Shown here in pieces: positions 16,197-24,474 of a stretch of DNA of 64,000 nt. The position numbers and the translations under genes are program-made. The stretch lies in the NCBI RefSeq assembly GCF_046097595.1, contig NZ_JBJUVG010000001.1:186001-250000 (forward strand), written 5' to 3'. The stretch comes from Peptococcus simiae. Lineage in GTDB: Bacteria; Bacillota; Peptococcia; Peptococcales; Peptococcaceae. The number at the start of each line of letters is the position of its first letter. Position 1 is the first letter of the stretch. Below the pieces are notes generated by a model. That model saw nothing but the letters and a program-made list of their open reading frames with translations. It was not told the origin of the DNA and made no database searches.

Positions 16197-16784
16197 ATGT
16201 CTTACTTAAAGGATAAAATCATCAAGGAAGGTCAGATACTGCCGAATAACGTTTTGAAAATCGATAGTTTTCTCAACCAGCAAATTGACCCGACGGTCAT
16301 GAAGGCCATTGAAGAAGAGCTTTACACTTATTTTAAGGACCATGGGGTGACTAAGGTCCTGACCATTGAGGCCTCGGGGATTGCTCCGGCCATTATGGTG
16401 GCGGCCCACTTTGATGTGCCCATGCTCTTTGCCAAAAAGGCTCTGCCTTCTACCCTGACCGGGGATGGGGTCTACCAGGTAGAGGTCCATTCCTATACCA
16501 AAAACACCAACTACCGGGTGACCGTATCCAAGCAGTACCTGAGCCCGGATGACCGGGTTCTGATTATTGATGACTTCCTGGCCAATGGCGATGCGGCCAT
16601 GGGCCTCATTGACCTGGTCGGCCAGGCCGGGGCGGCCGTTGCCGGGGTGGGCATCTGTGTGGAAAAAAGCTTCCAGGCCGGTCGGGGCCGGCTGGAGGTG
16701 GCCGGGGTGGATGTCTATTCGGTGGTGCGGATTGCAGCCATTGATAGCGAGACCAAGACCATTTCCTTTGCCCCGGGCCACTGA
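16197..16784 (+). CDS. xpt: Xanthine phosphoribosyltransferase
   Basis: Converts xanthine and PRPP to XMP in purine salvage. LSPDDRVLIIDDFLANGDAA is the PRPP-binding loop region. IEASGIAPAIMVAAHFDVPMLFAKKA and the N-terminal YLKDKIIKEGQILPNNVLKIDSFLN are typical of Bacillota Xpt. The 195-aa length matches the family (about 190-194). The ATG at 16197 follows GGGGGAGCGAGG. No purine riboswitch core is recognisable in the 157 bases upstream, which is unusual because xpt genes often have one. Confidence 0.94.
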   Translation: MSYLKDKIIKEGQILPNNVLKIDSFLNQQIDPTVMKAIEEELYTYFKDHGVTKVLTIEASGIAPAIMVAAHFDVPMLFAKKALPSTLTGDGVYQVEVHSYTKNTNYRVTVSKQYLSPDDRVLIIDDFLANGDAAMGLIDLVGQAGAAVAGVGICVEKSFQAGRGRLEVAGVDVYSVVRIAAIDSETKTISFAPGH

Positions 16785-16792
16785 TAATGCCC

Positions 16793-16821
16793 TTGCCAGG
16801 CCTGCTGATAAAAGCTATACT
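16793..16821 (+). promoter_or_regulatory. Promoter of TPP-riboswitch/ylmB unit
   Basis: TTGCCA (16793-16798), 17-base spacer, TATACT (16816-16821), directly ahead of the riboswitch aptamer. Confidence 0.75.
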
Positions 16822-16825
16822 GGGC

Positions 16826-16905
16826 TTAGTTCGGGAGCTATAGGCTGAGAGGCGGTAGGACCGCGACCGATTAACCCAAGCCGGATAATGCCGGTTGGGG
16901 AGATA
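16826..16905 (+). promoter_or_regulatory. TPP (thi-box) riboswitch
   Basis: The thi-box landmarks appear in order: CGGGAGC, GGCTGAGAGG (P2/J region), ACCG...TTAACC, then the pyrophosphate-sensing side CCGGATAATGCCGG and TTGGGGAG closing P1. An intrinsic terminator follows within 15 bases, so thiamine pyrophosphate should stop transcription of the downstream hydrolase. Confidence 0.92.
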
Positions 16906-16915
16906 GATGGTTACC

Positions 16916-16947
16916 AGCATTCGACCGACGGTTGGGTGCTTTTTTTA
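16916..16947 (+). terminator. Expression-platform terminator of TPP riboswitch
   Basis: AGCATTCGACC / GGTTGGGTGCT pair over 11 positions, including G-U pairs, around GAC. Seven T follow. Confidence 0.85.
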
Positions 16948-16980
16948 TTGTGTGGCGTCATGCCGGAAAGAAGGTTCTTT

Positions 16981-18249
16981 ATGGATAAAACAGGCTTATG
17001 GGCGGCCATTGACGACCGTCAGGATGAACTTTTACAGCTTTTAGACCGGCTCATCCGCTTTGAGACGGTGAGCCCGCCGGCCCGGAATACTGAGGCCATC
17101 CAGACCTTTATCAGGGACTACCTGGAGGCCATCGGTTTTACGGTAGATATGTGGCCCTTTTACCAAAAAGACCGGCTCCTGGTGGCCCGGAAAAAGGGCC
17201 GGGCCTCGGCCAGCCACCATGACCTGATCCTGAACGGCCATGTGGACGTGGCCCCGGTCGGCGACCCGGCCAACTGGACCTACCCGCCCTTTGTCCTTAC
17301 AGAGGCCGACGGCCGCCTCTATGGTCGGGGGACTTCGGACATGAAGGGGGGCATTGCCGCCGACCTCTTTTTACTGAAAGTCCTCCATGATGAAGGGATC
17401 GACCTCAAGGGTGATTTGATTTTCCAGGCCGCTGTCGGTGAGGAATCCGGTGAGGCCGGGACCCGGGAAATGCTGGAAAAGGGCTATACCGCTGACTACG
17501 CCATCGTCAACGACACCTCGGCCCTGGAAATGCAGGGCCAGGGCGGGGTCATCACCGGCTGGATTACCGTCCGGGGCAATAAGACCTTCCATGACGGCAA
17601 CCGCTGCAGCCTGATCCATGCCGGTGGGGGCCTGGAGGGCTTTAGCGCCATTGAGAAGATGGTCCCTATTATCCAGGGCCTGCAAGAGTTGGAACGCTAC
17701 TGGGCTGTCACCCGGCAGTATCCGGGCTTTACCCCGGGGACCAATACCATTAACCCGGCCTATATCGAAGGGGGGACCAACCCGGCCTTTATCGCTGACG
17801 AGTGCAAGCTCTGGATCACCGTCCACTTCTACCCGGATGAGGATGTCCGGGCCATTACCGCTGAAATCGATGCCCATATCGCCGCCATTGCCGCAGCTGA
17901 CCCCTGGCTCCGGGCCCATCCGCCGACCATCAGCTGGGGCGGCCGGTCCATGGTAGAGGATAAGGGAGAGATTTTCCCCTCCCTGGACCTGGACCGGGAC
18001 CACCCGGCCTTCAAGCAACTGGTTGGGGCCTATGAGGCCGTCTGCCAGGCAGCTCCCAAGGTGACCATGTCCCAGACCGTCACCGATGCCGGCTGGTTCA
18101 CCCCCTTTAAGATTCCGGCGGTCTGCTTTGGCCCCGGTGACCTGGAAGAGGCCCATTCTCAAAATGAATCGGCCGATAAGGCGGAGCTGGTCCGCTTTAC
18201 CAAGATTATGGCCGCCTTTATCCTGGACTGGTGCAATACCCCCCGCTAG
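16981..18249 (+). CDS. ylmB: M20 amidohydrolase, probable thiamine-salvage deformylase (YlmB-like)
   Basis: M20/ArgE-DapE family metallohydrolase of 422 aa. Metal-site motifs: LNGHVDVAPVG (His and Asp), GRGTSDMKGG (Asp) and VGEESGEAG (catalytic and metal Glu). A TPP riboswitch directly upstream points to the YlmB role, deformylating N-formyl-4-amino-5-aminomethyl-2-methylpyrimidine to feed thiamine pyrimidine salvage, and YlmB is about the same length (426 aa). The start is the ATG at 16981 (GAAAGAAGG ahead), beyond the terminator; the frame is open further upstream but only through riboswitch sequence. Without the riboswitch it would be called a generic ArgE-like deacylase. Confidence 0.82.
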   Translation: MDKTGLWAAIDDRQDELLQLLDRLIRFETVSPPARNTEAIQTFIRDYLEAIGFTVDMWPFYQKDRLLVARKKGRASASHHDLILNGHVDVAPVGDPANWTYPPFVLTEADGRLYGRGTSDMKGGIAADLFLLKVLHDEGIDLKGDLIFQAAVGEESGEAGTREMLEKGYTADYAIVNDTSALEMQGQGGVITGWITVRGNKTFHDGNRCSLIHAGGGLEGFSAIEKMVPIIQGLQELERYWAVTRQYPGFTPGTNTINPAYIEGGTNPAFIADECKLWITVHFYPDEDVRAITAEIDAHIAAIAAADPWLRAHPPTISWGGRSMVEDKGEIFPSLDLDRDHPAFKQLVGAYEAVCQAAPKVTMSQTVTDAGWFTPFKIPAVCFGPGDLEEAHSQNESADKAELVRFTKIMAAFILDWCNTPR

Positions 18250-18261
18250 ATACAAATGACC

Positions 18262-18292
18262 AAGACTCGGTGCCCTGGCGCCGGGTCTTTTT
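18262..18292 (+). terminator. ylmB terminator
   Basis: AAGACTCGGTGC ... GGCGCCGGGTCTT hairpin followed by TTTTT. Confidence 0.8.
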
Positions 18293-18424
18293 GTCCGGGT
18301 GGTCTTATGAGACAATTGAAACAAAGACCGGCCCTGCCGTTTGCCGGCCTATACATCGGGGTATCTAGTAAGGGACGAGATTACTCAAGGACCACGCTGA
18401 ATTATCGGCGGAAAGGAGCATATA

Positions 18425-20107
18425 ATGGACAACCCTATGGATAAAAACGGTTTAGGTGAAGATTTACCAAGTCGTAATAATTGCGTTGGTGATGACCCCT
18501 CTCTAAAGACGGCTGCCGGTGCGCCGGTTGCCACCAATAAAGACGTCATGACTGTAGGCCCCCGGGGCCCCATGGTCTTACAGGATGTTTGGCTCATGGA
18601 AAAACTGGCCCACTTTGACCGGGAGGTCATCCCCGAACGACGGATGCACGCCAAGGGATCAGGTGCCTTTGGGACCTTTACCGTAACCCACGATATCACC
18701 CAGTACACCTGCGCCTCTATTTTTTCCGAAATCGGTAAAAAGACCGAGATGTTTGCCCGGTTTTCAACCGTTGCCGGCGAGCGCGGGGCAGCTGATGCTG
18801 AACGGGATATCCGTGGCTTTGCCCTGAAGTTTTACACAGACGAAGGCAACTGGGACATGGTCGGGAACAATACCCCGGTCTTCTTCTTCCGGGACCCCCT
18901 CAAATTCCCGGAACTGAACCACGCCGTTAAGCGGGACCCCCGGACCAACTTACGGTCTCCCAATACCAACTGGGACTTCTGGAGCTCCCTGCCGGAATCC
19001 CTCCACCAGGTCACCATCATTATGGGCGACCGGGGCATCCCCCTTTCCTTCCGCTTTATGCACGGCTTTTCCAGCCACACCTACAGCCTGATCAATAAGG
19101 AAGGCACCCGGGTATGGGTGAAATTCCACTTCCGGTCCCAGCAGGGGATTAAAAACCTCACCGACCAGGAAGCCGAAAAGGTTGTCGGTCAGGACCGGGA
19201 AAGCAGCCAGCGGGACCTCTACACCGCTATTGAAAAGGGGATGTACCCCAAGTGGAAGATGTACATCCAGGTCATGACCGAGGACCAGGCCAAGAAAATG
19301 CCCTACAACCCCTTTGACCTGACCAAGGTGTGGTATAAGAAGGACTTCCCACTGATCCCGGTCGGCGAGTTCGAACTCAACCGGAACCCGGAAAACTACT
19401 TTGCCGACGTTGAGCAGGCCGCCTTTACCCCGGCCAACGTGGTCCCGGGCATCAGTTTCTCTCCGGATAAGATGCTCCAGGCCCGGCTCTTCTCCTATGG
19501 CGATGCCCAGCGCTACCGCCTGGGGGTCAACCACCACCAGATTCCGGTCAACCAGCCCAAGGGTGTTAAAAACCCCCACAGCTACCACCGGGATGGGCAG
19601 ATGCGGGTAGATGGGAACCTGGGCAGCGAGCTCCACGTCGAGCCCAATAGTTACGGCCAGTTCACCGACCATCCGGACCTCATTCCCCCCTTGCAGGAAG
19701 CCGACGGGGCCATTGGCCATTATGACTTCCGGGAGGATGACAGCGACTACTTCACCCAACCGGGTATGCTCTTCCGGGCCATGACCCCGGACCAGCAGCA
19801 GGTTCTCTTTGAAAACACCGCCCGGAACATGGGCGACTCTACCCTGCAAATCAAGCACCGCTGGATCAACTACTGCTACCAGGCTGACCCGGCCTATGGC
19901 CAAGGGGTTGCCGATGCCCTGGGCATTGACCTGGCCGATGTGGACCTCAACCTGCCGGCCCGCGACTCTCGGGAAGGCAACGATGCGGCCAACCACGCCC
20001 ATCCGGAGCTGGACCAACCAACCAAGGGTAAACCGACAGAAGACCACGAAATTGATACCAATGGCCCGGATTATATTGATCCGGAAGATGACCCCTGGTT
20101 GTTATAA
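18425..20107 (+). CDS. katA: Monofunctional heme catalase
   Basis: Clade-type heme catalase of 560 aa that decomposes hydrogen peroxide. The active-site His75 is in ERRMHAKGSGAFG. NNTPVFFFRDPLKFP holds the family Asn region, and RLFSYGDAQRYRLG contains the proximal heme-ligand Tyr. The C-terminal tail is acidic and rich in Asp, Asn and Pro (NGPDYIDPEDDPWLL). RBS AAAGGAGC before ATG. It is a lone gene with its own terminator. I see no clear PerR box in the 175 bases upstream. Its presence suggests exposure to oxygen in an otherwise anaerobe-like gene set. Confidence 0.96.
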   Translation: MDNPMDKNGLGEDLPSRNNCVGDDPSLKTAAGAPVATNKDVMTVGPRGPMVLQDVWLMEKLAHFDREVIPERRMHAKGSGAFGTFTVTHDITQYTCASIFSEIGKKTEMFARFSTVAGERGAADAERDIRGFALKFYTDEGNWDMVGNNTPVFFFRDPLKFPELNHAVKRDPRTNLRSPNTNWDFWSSLPESLHQVTIIMGDRGIPLSFRFMHGFSSHTYSLINKEGTRVWVKFHFRSQQGIKNLTDQEAEKVVGQDRESSQRDLYTAIEKGMYPKWKMYIQVMTEDQAKKMPYNPFDLTKVWYKKDFPLIPVGEFELNRNPENYFADVEQAAFTPANVVPGISFSPDKMLQARLFSYGDAQRYRLGVNHHQIPVNQPKGVKNPHSYHRDGQMRVDGNLGSELHVEPNSYGQFTDHPDLIPPLQEADGAIGHYDFREDDSDYFTQPGMLFRAMTPDQQQVLFENTARNMGDSTLQIKHRWINYCYQADPAYGQGVADALGIDLADVDLNLPARDSREGNDAANHAHPELDQPTKGKPTEDHEIDTNGPDYIDPEDDPWLL

Positions 20108-20113
20108 AAACAG

Positions 20114-20149
20114 TGTAAAGCGTTCGGCCCTGGCCGAGCGCTTTACTTT
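20114..20149 (+). terminator. katA terminator
   Basis: GTAAAGCGTTCGGC ... GCCGAGCGCTTTAC forms a 14-bp stem ending in CTTTT. Confidence 0.8.
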
Positions 20150-20191
20150 TGGGCAAGTTCTGCCCGGGGGCTAACCAAGCCCCGGCCAATA

Positions 20192-20200
20192 TGCTATAAT
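20192..20200 (+). promoter_or_regulatory. Extended -10 promoter for 20248-21188
   Basis: TGCTATAAT (TATAAT at 20195-20200) with a weak -35, 48 bases upstream of the first ATG of the two-gene unit. Confidence 0.55.
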
Positions 20201-20247
20201 GGCAACAAAGCCAATGATGCAAAAGACCTATTTTAAGGAGGACGATT

Positions 20248-20508
20248 ATGACCCATACAACCGGAACCCGGGTGGTTTTTGCTGACAGCCAGGAAGAGGC
20301 TAAGAAAGAATACGAGGCCCTGGGCGTTCAGCCTGAACACGATGCCCAGGCCAAGATGGATATTTGCAAGTGCAGCGAGGAAGAGGACTTTGACTTCGAT
20401 TCCCCCTTTAACCTCATCGGGGAAGTCTCCCTGTCTCCGGAATACATGGAGCTTGTCAATAAGGACCCCCAACGGGCCTATGTCATCTACTACCTGGAAG
20501 AGGCCTAA
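20248..20508 (+). CDS. Hypothetical acidic small protein
   Basis: 86 aa, soluble and acidic, with one CKCSEEED stretch containing two cysteines (C40 and C42) and a C-terminal EYMELVNKDPQRAYVIYYLEE. No family recognised. It is likely real because it has a good ribosome site (AAGGAGGACGATT), a promoter, and a TAATG overlap with the following yigZ gene, so the two are translationally coupled. Confidence 0.7.
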   Translation: MTHTTGTRVVFADSQEEAKKEYEALGVQPEHDAQAKMDICKCSEEEDFDFDSPFNLIGEVSLSPEYMELVNKDPQRAYVIYYLEEA

Positions 20509-21188
20509 TGGATCCCTATGATAAGCGGGCACCGGAGTCCTTTCGGAGCCTGGTCCGGCCCGGCGATATTGACCTGGAAATCGACCGGTCCCGCTTTATC
20601 GGCCTGGCCCGGCAGGTGACCTCGGAAGAAGAGGCCCAGGCCTTTTTGGCCGAGGTCCGCAGTGACCACCCCACAGCCACCCATGTGGTTTGGGCCTGGA
20701 TCATTGGCCCCGGGGGCCTGCAAATGCGGGCCTCTGATGATGGCGAGCCCCAGGGCACAGCCGGGGTCCCGACTCTGGAAGTCCTGAAAAAGGAAGGCCT
20801 ATCCGATGTGGTCGTGGCCACGGTCCGCTACTTTGGCGGGGTCAAGCTGGGGGCCGGCGGCCTCATCCGGGCTTATACCCGGGCCGCTGCCGAAGCCGTC
20901 CAGGCCGGCGGGCCGACCAGCATGGTCCGGCAAAAGGCTGTCATCCTGACGGTCCCCTACCCCCATGAGGGCCGGCTGACTTACCAATTCAATGACCACC
21001 ATTGGCCGGTGGAAAAGACCTTTGATGCAGCGGTCCATTATCATTTTTATGTACCGGAAAAGCTGGAAGAAGCAGCGACGGCCTGGCTTTTAGGCCTTAC
21101 CGGCGGCGATGCCCGCCTAGCCTGGGGCGACCTGACCTATGCCCCCCTGCCGGATGACCTGGACCTGTCTTTTTTGACGGATGCATAG
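20508..21188 (+). CDS. yigZ: YigZ/IMPACT family protein
   Basis: 226-aa UPF0029/IMPACT protein. The N-terminal domain has the family hallmark RASDDGEPQGTAGVP followed by VATVRYFGGVKLGAGGLIRAY. The C-terminal about 75 residues form the DUF1949-type ferredoxin-like domain. In bacteria its role is undefined; ribosome- or translation-linked functions have been proposed from the eukaryotic IMPACT homologue. Starts inside the stop of the 86-aa gene. Confidence 0.92.
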   Translation: MDPYDKRAPESFRSLVRPGDIDLEIDRSRFIGLARQVTSEEEAQAFLAEVRSDHPTATHVVWAWIIGPGGLQMRASDDGEPQGTAGVPTLEVLKKEGLSDVVVATVRYFGGVKLGAGGLIRAYTRAAAEAVQAGGPTSMVRQKAVILTVPYPHEGRLTYQFNDHHWPVEKTFDAAVHYHFYVPEKLEEAATAWLLGLTGGDARLAWGDLTYAPLPDDLDLSFLTDA

Positions 21189-21251
21189 TGATGACCGTCT
21201 GGCGGCCCCAGGGCTGGCAGGCGGTTTTTAGTCAACGAAACTGTCTGAACA

Positions 21252-21280
21252 TTGTGCCAACCGCCGCCTCTTGTTATAAT
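21252..21280 (+). promoter_or_regulatory. Distal promoter upstream of CoA-transferase
   Basis: TTGTGC (21252-21257), 17 bases, TATAAT (21275-21280). A second candidate with TATACT at 21361-21366 and TTTTCA 17 bases ahead lies closer to the gene. Either or both may drive it. Confidence 0.5.
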
Positions 21281-21414
21281 AAATAAAGATAAAAGGGCGA
21301 ATGGACAGATAAAACGTGCCAATATTCACAAAATCTCTTTTCATTTGCCCGGCTAGGACTTATACTAGAGATAATGAATGTTAATCGTTACTACCTTTAC
21401 CCAAGGAGGATCCT

Positions 21415-22764
21415 ATGACCTATCAAGAACTTTATCAGCAAAAACTGACCAGTCCGGAAGAAGCGGTCAAAGTCGTAAAAAGTGGTGATTGGGTTGAGTA
21501 TGGGGCCTTTGCCGGCCAGGCCTATGCCCTGGACGCCGCCCTGGCAGCCCGGGCTGATGAGCTGGAAGATGTGAAAATTCGCGGTTGCTGCACCACCATG
21601 CCCCCGAAAATCATCGAAGCGGACCCGGAAGGCAAGCACTTTAACTACTCCAGCTTCCACTTCAGCGGCATTGAACGGAAGCTCGGGCAAAAGGCCCAGG
21701 CCTTCTTTATTCCCATGCTCTTCCACGAGTACCCCCGCTACTACCGCCAGGAGTTAGACCATGGCGATGTCAAGAGCAATGTGGTCTTTATCCCGGTTGC
21801 CCCCATGGATGCCGCCGGCAACTTTAACTTTGGCCCGGAAGCCTCTCACTTCCATGCCATGGTTGAAGCCGCTGATACCGTTGTCGTTGAAGTCAACGCC
21901 TCCATGCCTGTCTGCTATGGCGGCTATGAGGAGAGTGTCCACATCTCTGATGTCGATATTATCGTTGAAAACGACCGCCCCTTAGATGAAGTGCCCCCGG
22001 CCGGCTTTGGGGATATTGATAAAAAAGTTGCCGAATACGTCATGGGCGAGCTCTTTGACGGGGCCTGCATCCAGCTGGGGATAGGCGGTATGCCCAATGC
22101 CATCGGGAAGATGATTTCCGAATCCGACCTCAAGGACCTGGGCATCCACAGTGAAATGTTCACCGACTCCATGGTCGACATGGTCCTGTCCGGCCGGGTC
22201 ACTGGAAAAAGGAAAAATCTCAACCCGGGCAAGCACGTCTATACCTTTGCCATGGGGACCAAGCGCTGTTACGACTTCTTAGATAAGAACACCGCCTGCG
22301 CCATCTACCCGGTCGATTATACCAATGACCCCTTCGTGGTCGGCTCTATTGATAACTTCATCGCCATTAACAACTGCCTGGAAATGGACCTCTACGGCCA
22401 GGCCTCTTCTGAAGCCGCCGGCATCAAGCAAATTTCCGGCACCGGTGGCCAGGCCGACTTCATGCTCGGCGCCTACCGGTCCAAGGGCGGCAAGGCCATC
22501 ATGGCCCTATCCTCTACAGTGACCATGAAGGATGGTACCGTCAAAAGCCGGATTCGCCCGACCTTTGACCCCTACACCATCGTCACCACCCCCCGGTCCA
22601 TGATGAACTATGTGGCCACCGAGTACGGGATTGTGAACCTAAAGGCCCGGAGCACCTGGCAGCGGGCTGAAGCCCTCATCTCCATTGCCCACCCGGACTT
22701 CCGCGAAGACCTCATTAAGGAAGCGGAAAAAATGAACATCTGGCGGAAGAGCAATAAACGCTAA
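21415..22764 (+). CDS. Acetyl-CoA hydrolase/transferase family CoA-transferase (butyrate type)
   Basis: 449-aa class I CoA-transferase related to butyryl-CoA:acetate and 4-hydroxybutyrate CoA-transferases. GIGGMPNAIGKM and the catalytic-Glu neighbourhood GQASSEAAGIKQISGTGGQA are visible, as is TEYGIVNLKARSTWQRAEAL near the C-terminus. It would exchange CoA between short-chain acyl-CoA and acetate during fermentation. Substrate specificity cannot be read from sequence. RBS AAGGAGGATCC. Single-gene unit with a strong terminator. Confidence 0.88.
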   Translation: MTYQELYQQKLTSPEEAVKVVKSGDWVEYGAFAGQAYALDAALAARADELEDVKIRGCCTTMPPKIIEADPEGKHFNYSSFHFSGIERKLGQKAQAFFIPMLFHEYPRYYRQELDHGDVKSNVVFIPVAPMDAAGNFNFGPEASHFHAMVEAADTVVVEVNASMPVCYGGYEESVHISDVDIIVENDRPLDEVPPAGFGDIDKKVAEYVMGELFDGACIQLGIGGMPNAIGKMISESDLKDLGIHSEMFTDSMVDMVLSGRVTGKRKNLNPGKHVYTFAMGTKRCYDFLDKNTACAIYPVDYTNDPFVVGSIDNFIAINNCLEMDLYGQASSEAAGIKQISGTGGQADFMLGAYRSKGGKAIMALSSTVTMKDGTVKSRIRPTFDPYTIVTTPRSMMNYVATEYGIVNLKARSTWQRAEALISIAHPDFREDLIKEAEKMNIWRKSNKR

Positions 22765-22789
22765 CCGCCTATTGATAGGATAAGATGAA

Positions 22790-22842
22790 AAGACACCCGC
22801 TAGCGGGCCTTTAGCCGGCCCGGTAGGCAGGGTGTCTTTTTT
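22790..22842 (+). terminator. CoA-transferase terminator
   Basis: AAGACACCC ... GGGTGTCTT closing stem with an inner CGGGCC/GGCCCG stem, then six T. Confidence 0.85.
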
Positions 22843-22898
22843 GCCGGCGGTCTGCCCGGTCAAAGGGGGAAAAAATATCGCCAACCAGTGAAAAATCA

Positions 22899-22927
22899 TT
22901 GACAAGTGCAGGGCCATTCGGTAAACT
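22899..22927 (+). promoter_or_regulatory. Promoter of rpmG-secE-nusG-rpl cluster
   Basis: TTGACA (22899-22904), 17-base spacer, TAAACT (22922-22927). Confidence 0.75.
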
Positions 22928-23000
22928 ATATAAGTGCCTTTTGACGGCACGTCTTTTTATATTGTCAAAAATCCGAAATTCCTCTACAGGAGGTGGAAAC

Positions 23001-23150
23001 ATGCGCGTCGGAATTACCCTGGAATGCACCGAGTGCAAACGTCGGAATTACCAAACGAATAAAAATAAGAAGAACACTACCGGGCGCCTGGAAGTTAAAA
23101 AATACTGCCCGTTCTGCAAATCCCATCAATTGCACAAAGAAACCAAATAA
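23001..23150 (+). CDS. rpmG: 50S ribosomal protein L33
   Basis: 49 aa. It has a zinc-ribbon form with CTEC and CPFC pairs, so this is the zinc-containing version. MRVGITLECTECKRRNY is a typical start. AGGAGGTGG lies ahead of the ATG at 23001; the longer open frame upstream is non-coding leader. First gene of the secE-nusG operon. Confidence 0.95.
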   Translation: MRVGITLECTECKRRNYQTNKNKKNTTGRLEVKKYCPFCKSHQLHKETK

Positions 23151-23174
23151 CGCTCTTAGGTAAGGATGATTTAA

Positions 23175-23393
23175 ATGAGCAGACAAAAAGGCACCGAGAA
23201 GAAAGAGGGATTTTTCACCCGGGTGAAAAAGAACTTCCGCCTTTCTTTCAGTGAGCTGAAAAAAGTTCACTGGCCCAACCGTCAGGAAACCATTACCTAT
23301 ACCGGTGTTGTTTTGGTCACTGTGGCCATTATCACCACATTAATTTGGGTAGTGGACTCCGGCATTACGGCTGCTTTAGGCTTGTTATTGTAA
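23175..23393 (+). CDS. secE: Preprotein translocase subunit SecE
   Basis: 72 aa. Amphipathic FRLSFSELKKVHWPNRQETI followed by a single membrane segment is the minimal SecE form. It partners with SecY (52255-53505) in the Sec channel. It sits in the conserved rpmG-secE-nusG order. Confidence 0.95.
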   Translation: MSRQKGTEKKEGFFTRVKKNFRLSFSELKKVHWPNRQETITYTGVVLVTVAIITTLIWVVDSGITAALGLLL

Positions 23394-23414
23394 GAGAGGA
23401 GGCCAATCCTCACC

Positions 23415-23972
23415 ATGGCTGACAATCAAAACAAGGCATGGTACGCGATTCATACCTATAGCGGCTACGAGAAGAAGGTCCAAACCACCCTTCTCACTCG
23501 TGCCAAAACCATGAACATGGAAGACTACATCCTACGTTGTATTGTACCGGAAGAAGAAGTCACCGAGATGAAAAACGGGGCCAACCGCACCGTCGTCCGG
23601 AAACTTTTTCCCGGCTATGTCTTCGTGGAAATGGTCTTAACCGATGAATCATGGTATGTGGTGCGCAACACCACCGGCGTAACCGGCTTTGTAGGCGCGG
23701 GTAACAGCCCCGTTCCCCTGCAGGAATACGAGGTGGAGCCGCTCTTGCGTGCTATGGAAGCCGCAGAAGACGGCGAAACAGCCCCGCCGGCAGAGCTCGA
23801 CGCCGAAGTGGGCGATACCGTAGGCTTTACCGATGCGGCCTTTGCCGACTTTATCGGGACGGTTACGGCCATTGACCAGGACCGCCGCAAAGTTCAAGTG
23901 AGCGCCGCCTTGTTTGGTGGACGTGAAACCCAGATGGAAATGGACTTTGATAAAGTGTACGTGAAAAAGTAA
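23415..23972 (+). CDS. nusG: Transcription antitermination/pausing factor NusG
   Basis: 185 aa with an N-terminal NGN domain (AWYAIHTYSGYEKKVQTTL, KLFPGYVFVEM, VRNTTGVTGFVG) and a C-terminal KOW domain (VGDTVGFTDAAFADFIGTV). It binds RNA polymerase and links it to ribosomes or Rho. 21 bases upstream of rplK. Confidence 0.96.
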   Translation: MADNQNKAWYAIHTYSGYEKKVQTTLLTRAKTMNMEDYILRCIVPEEEVTEMKNGANRTVVRKLFPGYVFVEMVLTDESWYVVRNTTGVTGFVGAGNSPVPLQEYEVEPLLRAMEAAEDGETAPPAELDAEVGDTVGFTDAAFADFIGTVTAIDQDRRKVQVSAALFGGRETQMEMDFDKVYVKK

Positions 23973-23993
23973 CCTTAATAAGGAGGTGTTTGT

Positions 23994-24419
23994 ATGGCAA
24001 AGAAAGTTATCGGCTTTATTAAATTGCAAGTAGAAGCAGGGAAGGCAAATCCTGCACCGCCGGTAGGGCCTGCTCTGGGTCAGCACGGCGTTAACATGAT
24101 GCAATTCTGCAACGATTTTAACGAACGCACCAAGTCTCAAATGGGGATGCTGATTCCGGTTGAAATCACCGTATATCAGGACCATTCCTTCACTTTCATC
24201 ACCAAAACCCCGCCGGCAGCTGTCCTGCTTAAGAAAGCAGCTGGCTTAGAACGGGCTTCCGGTGAACCGAATAAAAACAAAGTCGGGAAAGTCACTGAGG
24301 CACAAGTACGCGAAATCGCAGAAACCAAAATGCAAGACTTAAACGCCGCTACCATCGAAACCGCCATGTCCATGATCAAGGGCTCTGCCCGCAGCATGGG
24401 GATCGAAGTAGAAGGCTAA
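23994..24419 (+). CDS. rplK: 50S ribosomal protein L11
   Basis: 141 aa. KLQVEAGKANPAPPVGPALG and GVNMMQFCNDFN are the L11 signatures. Part of the GTPase-associated centre with L10/L7-L12. RBS AAGGAGGTG. Confidence 0.97.
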   Translation: MAKKVIGFIKLQVEAGKANPAPPVGPALGQHGVNMMQFCNDFNERTKSQMGMLIPVEITVYQDHSFTFITKTPPAAVLLKKAAGLERASGEPNKNKVGKVTEAQVREIAETKMQDLNAATIETAMSMIKGSARSMGIEVEG

Positions 24420-24474
24420 CTGCGAGACATGTGGGAGGCGAGAGCCGGTTGGACCACAAAGGAGGATAACAACT

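Noticed and set aside
17371..18324. 317-codon antisense frame across the M20 hydrolase
   Set aside because: Runs opposite conserved metal-site motifs and has no ribosome site or family match.
18950..20047. 365-codon antisense frame inside katA
   Set aside because: Shadow frame opposite a fully conserved catalase.
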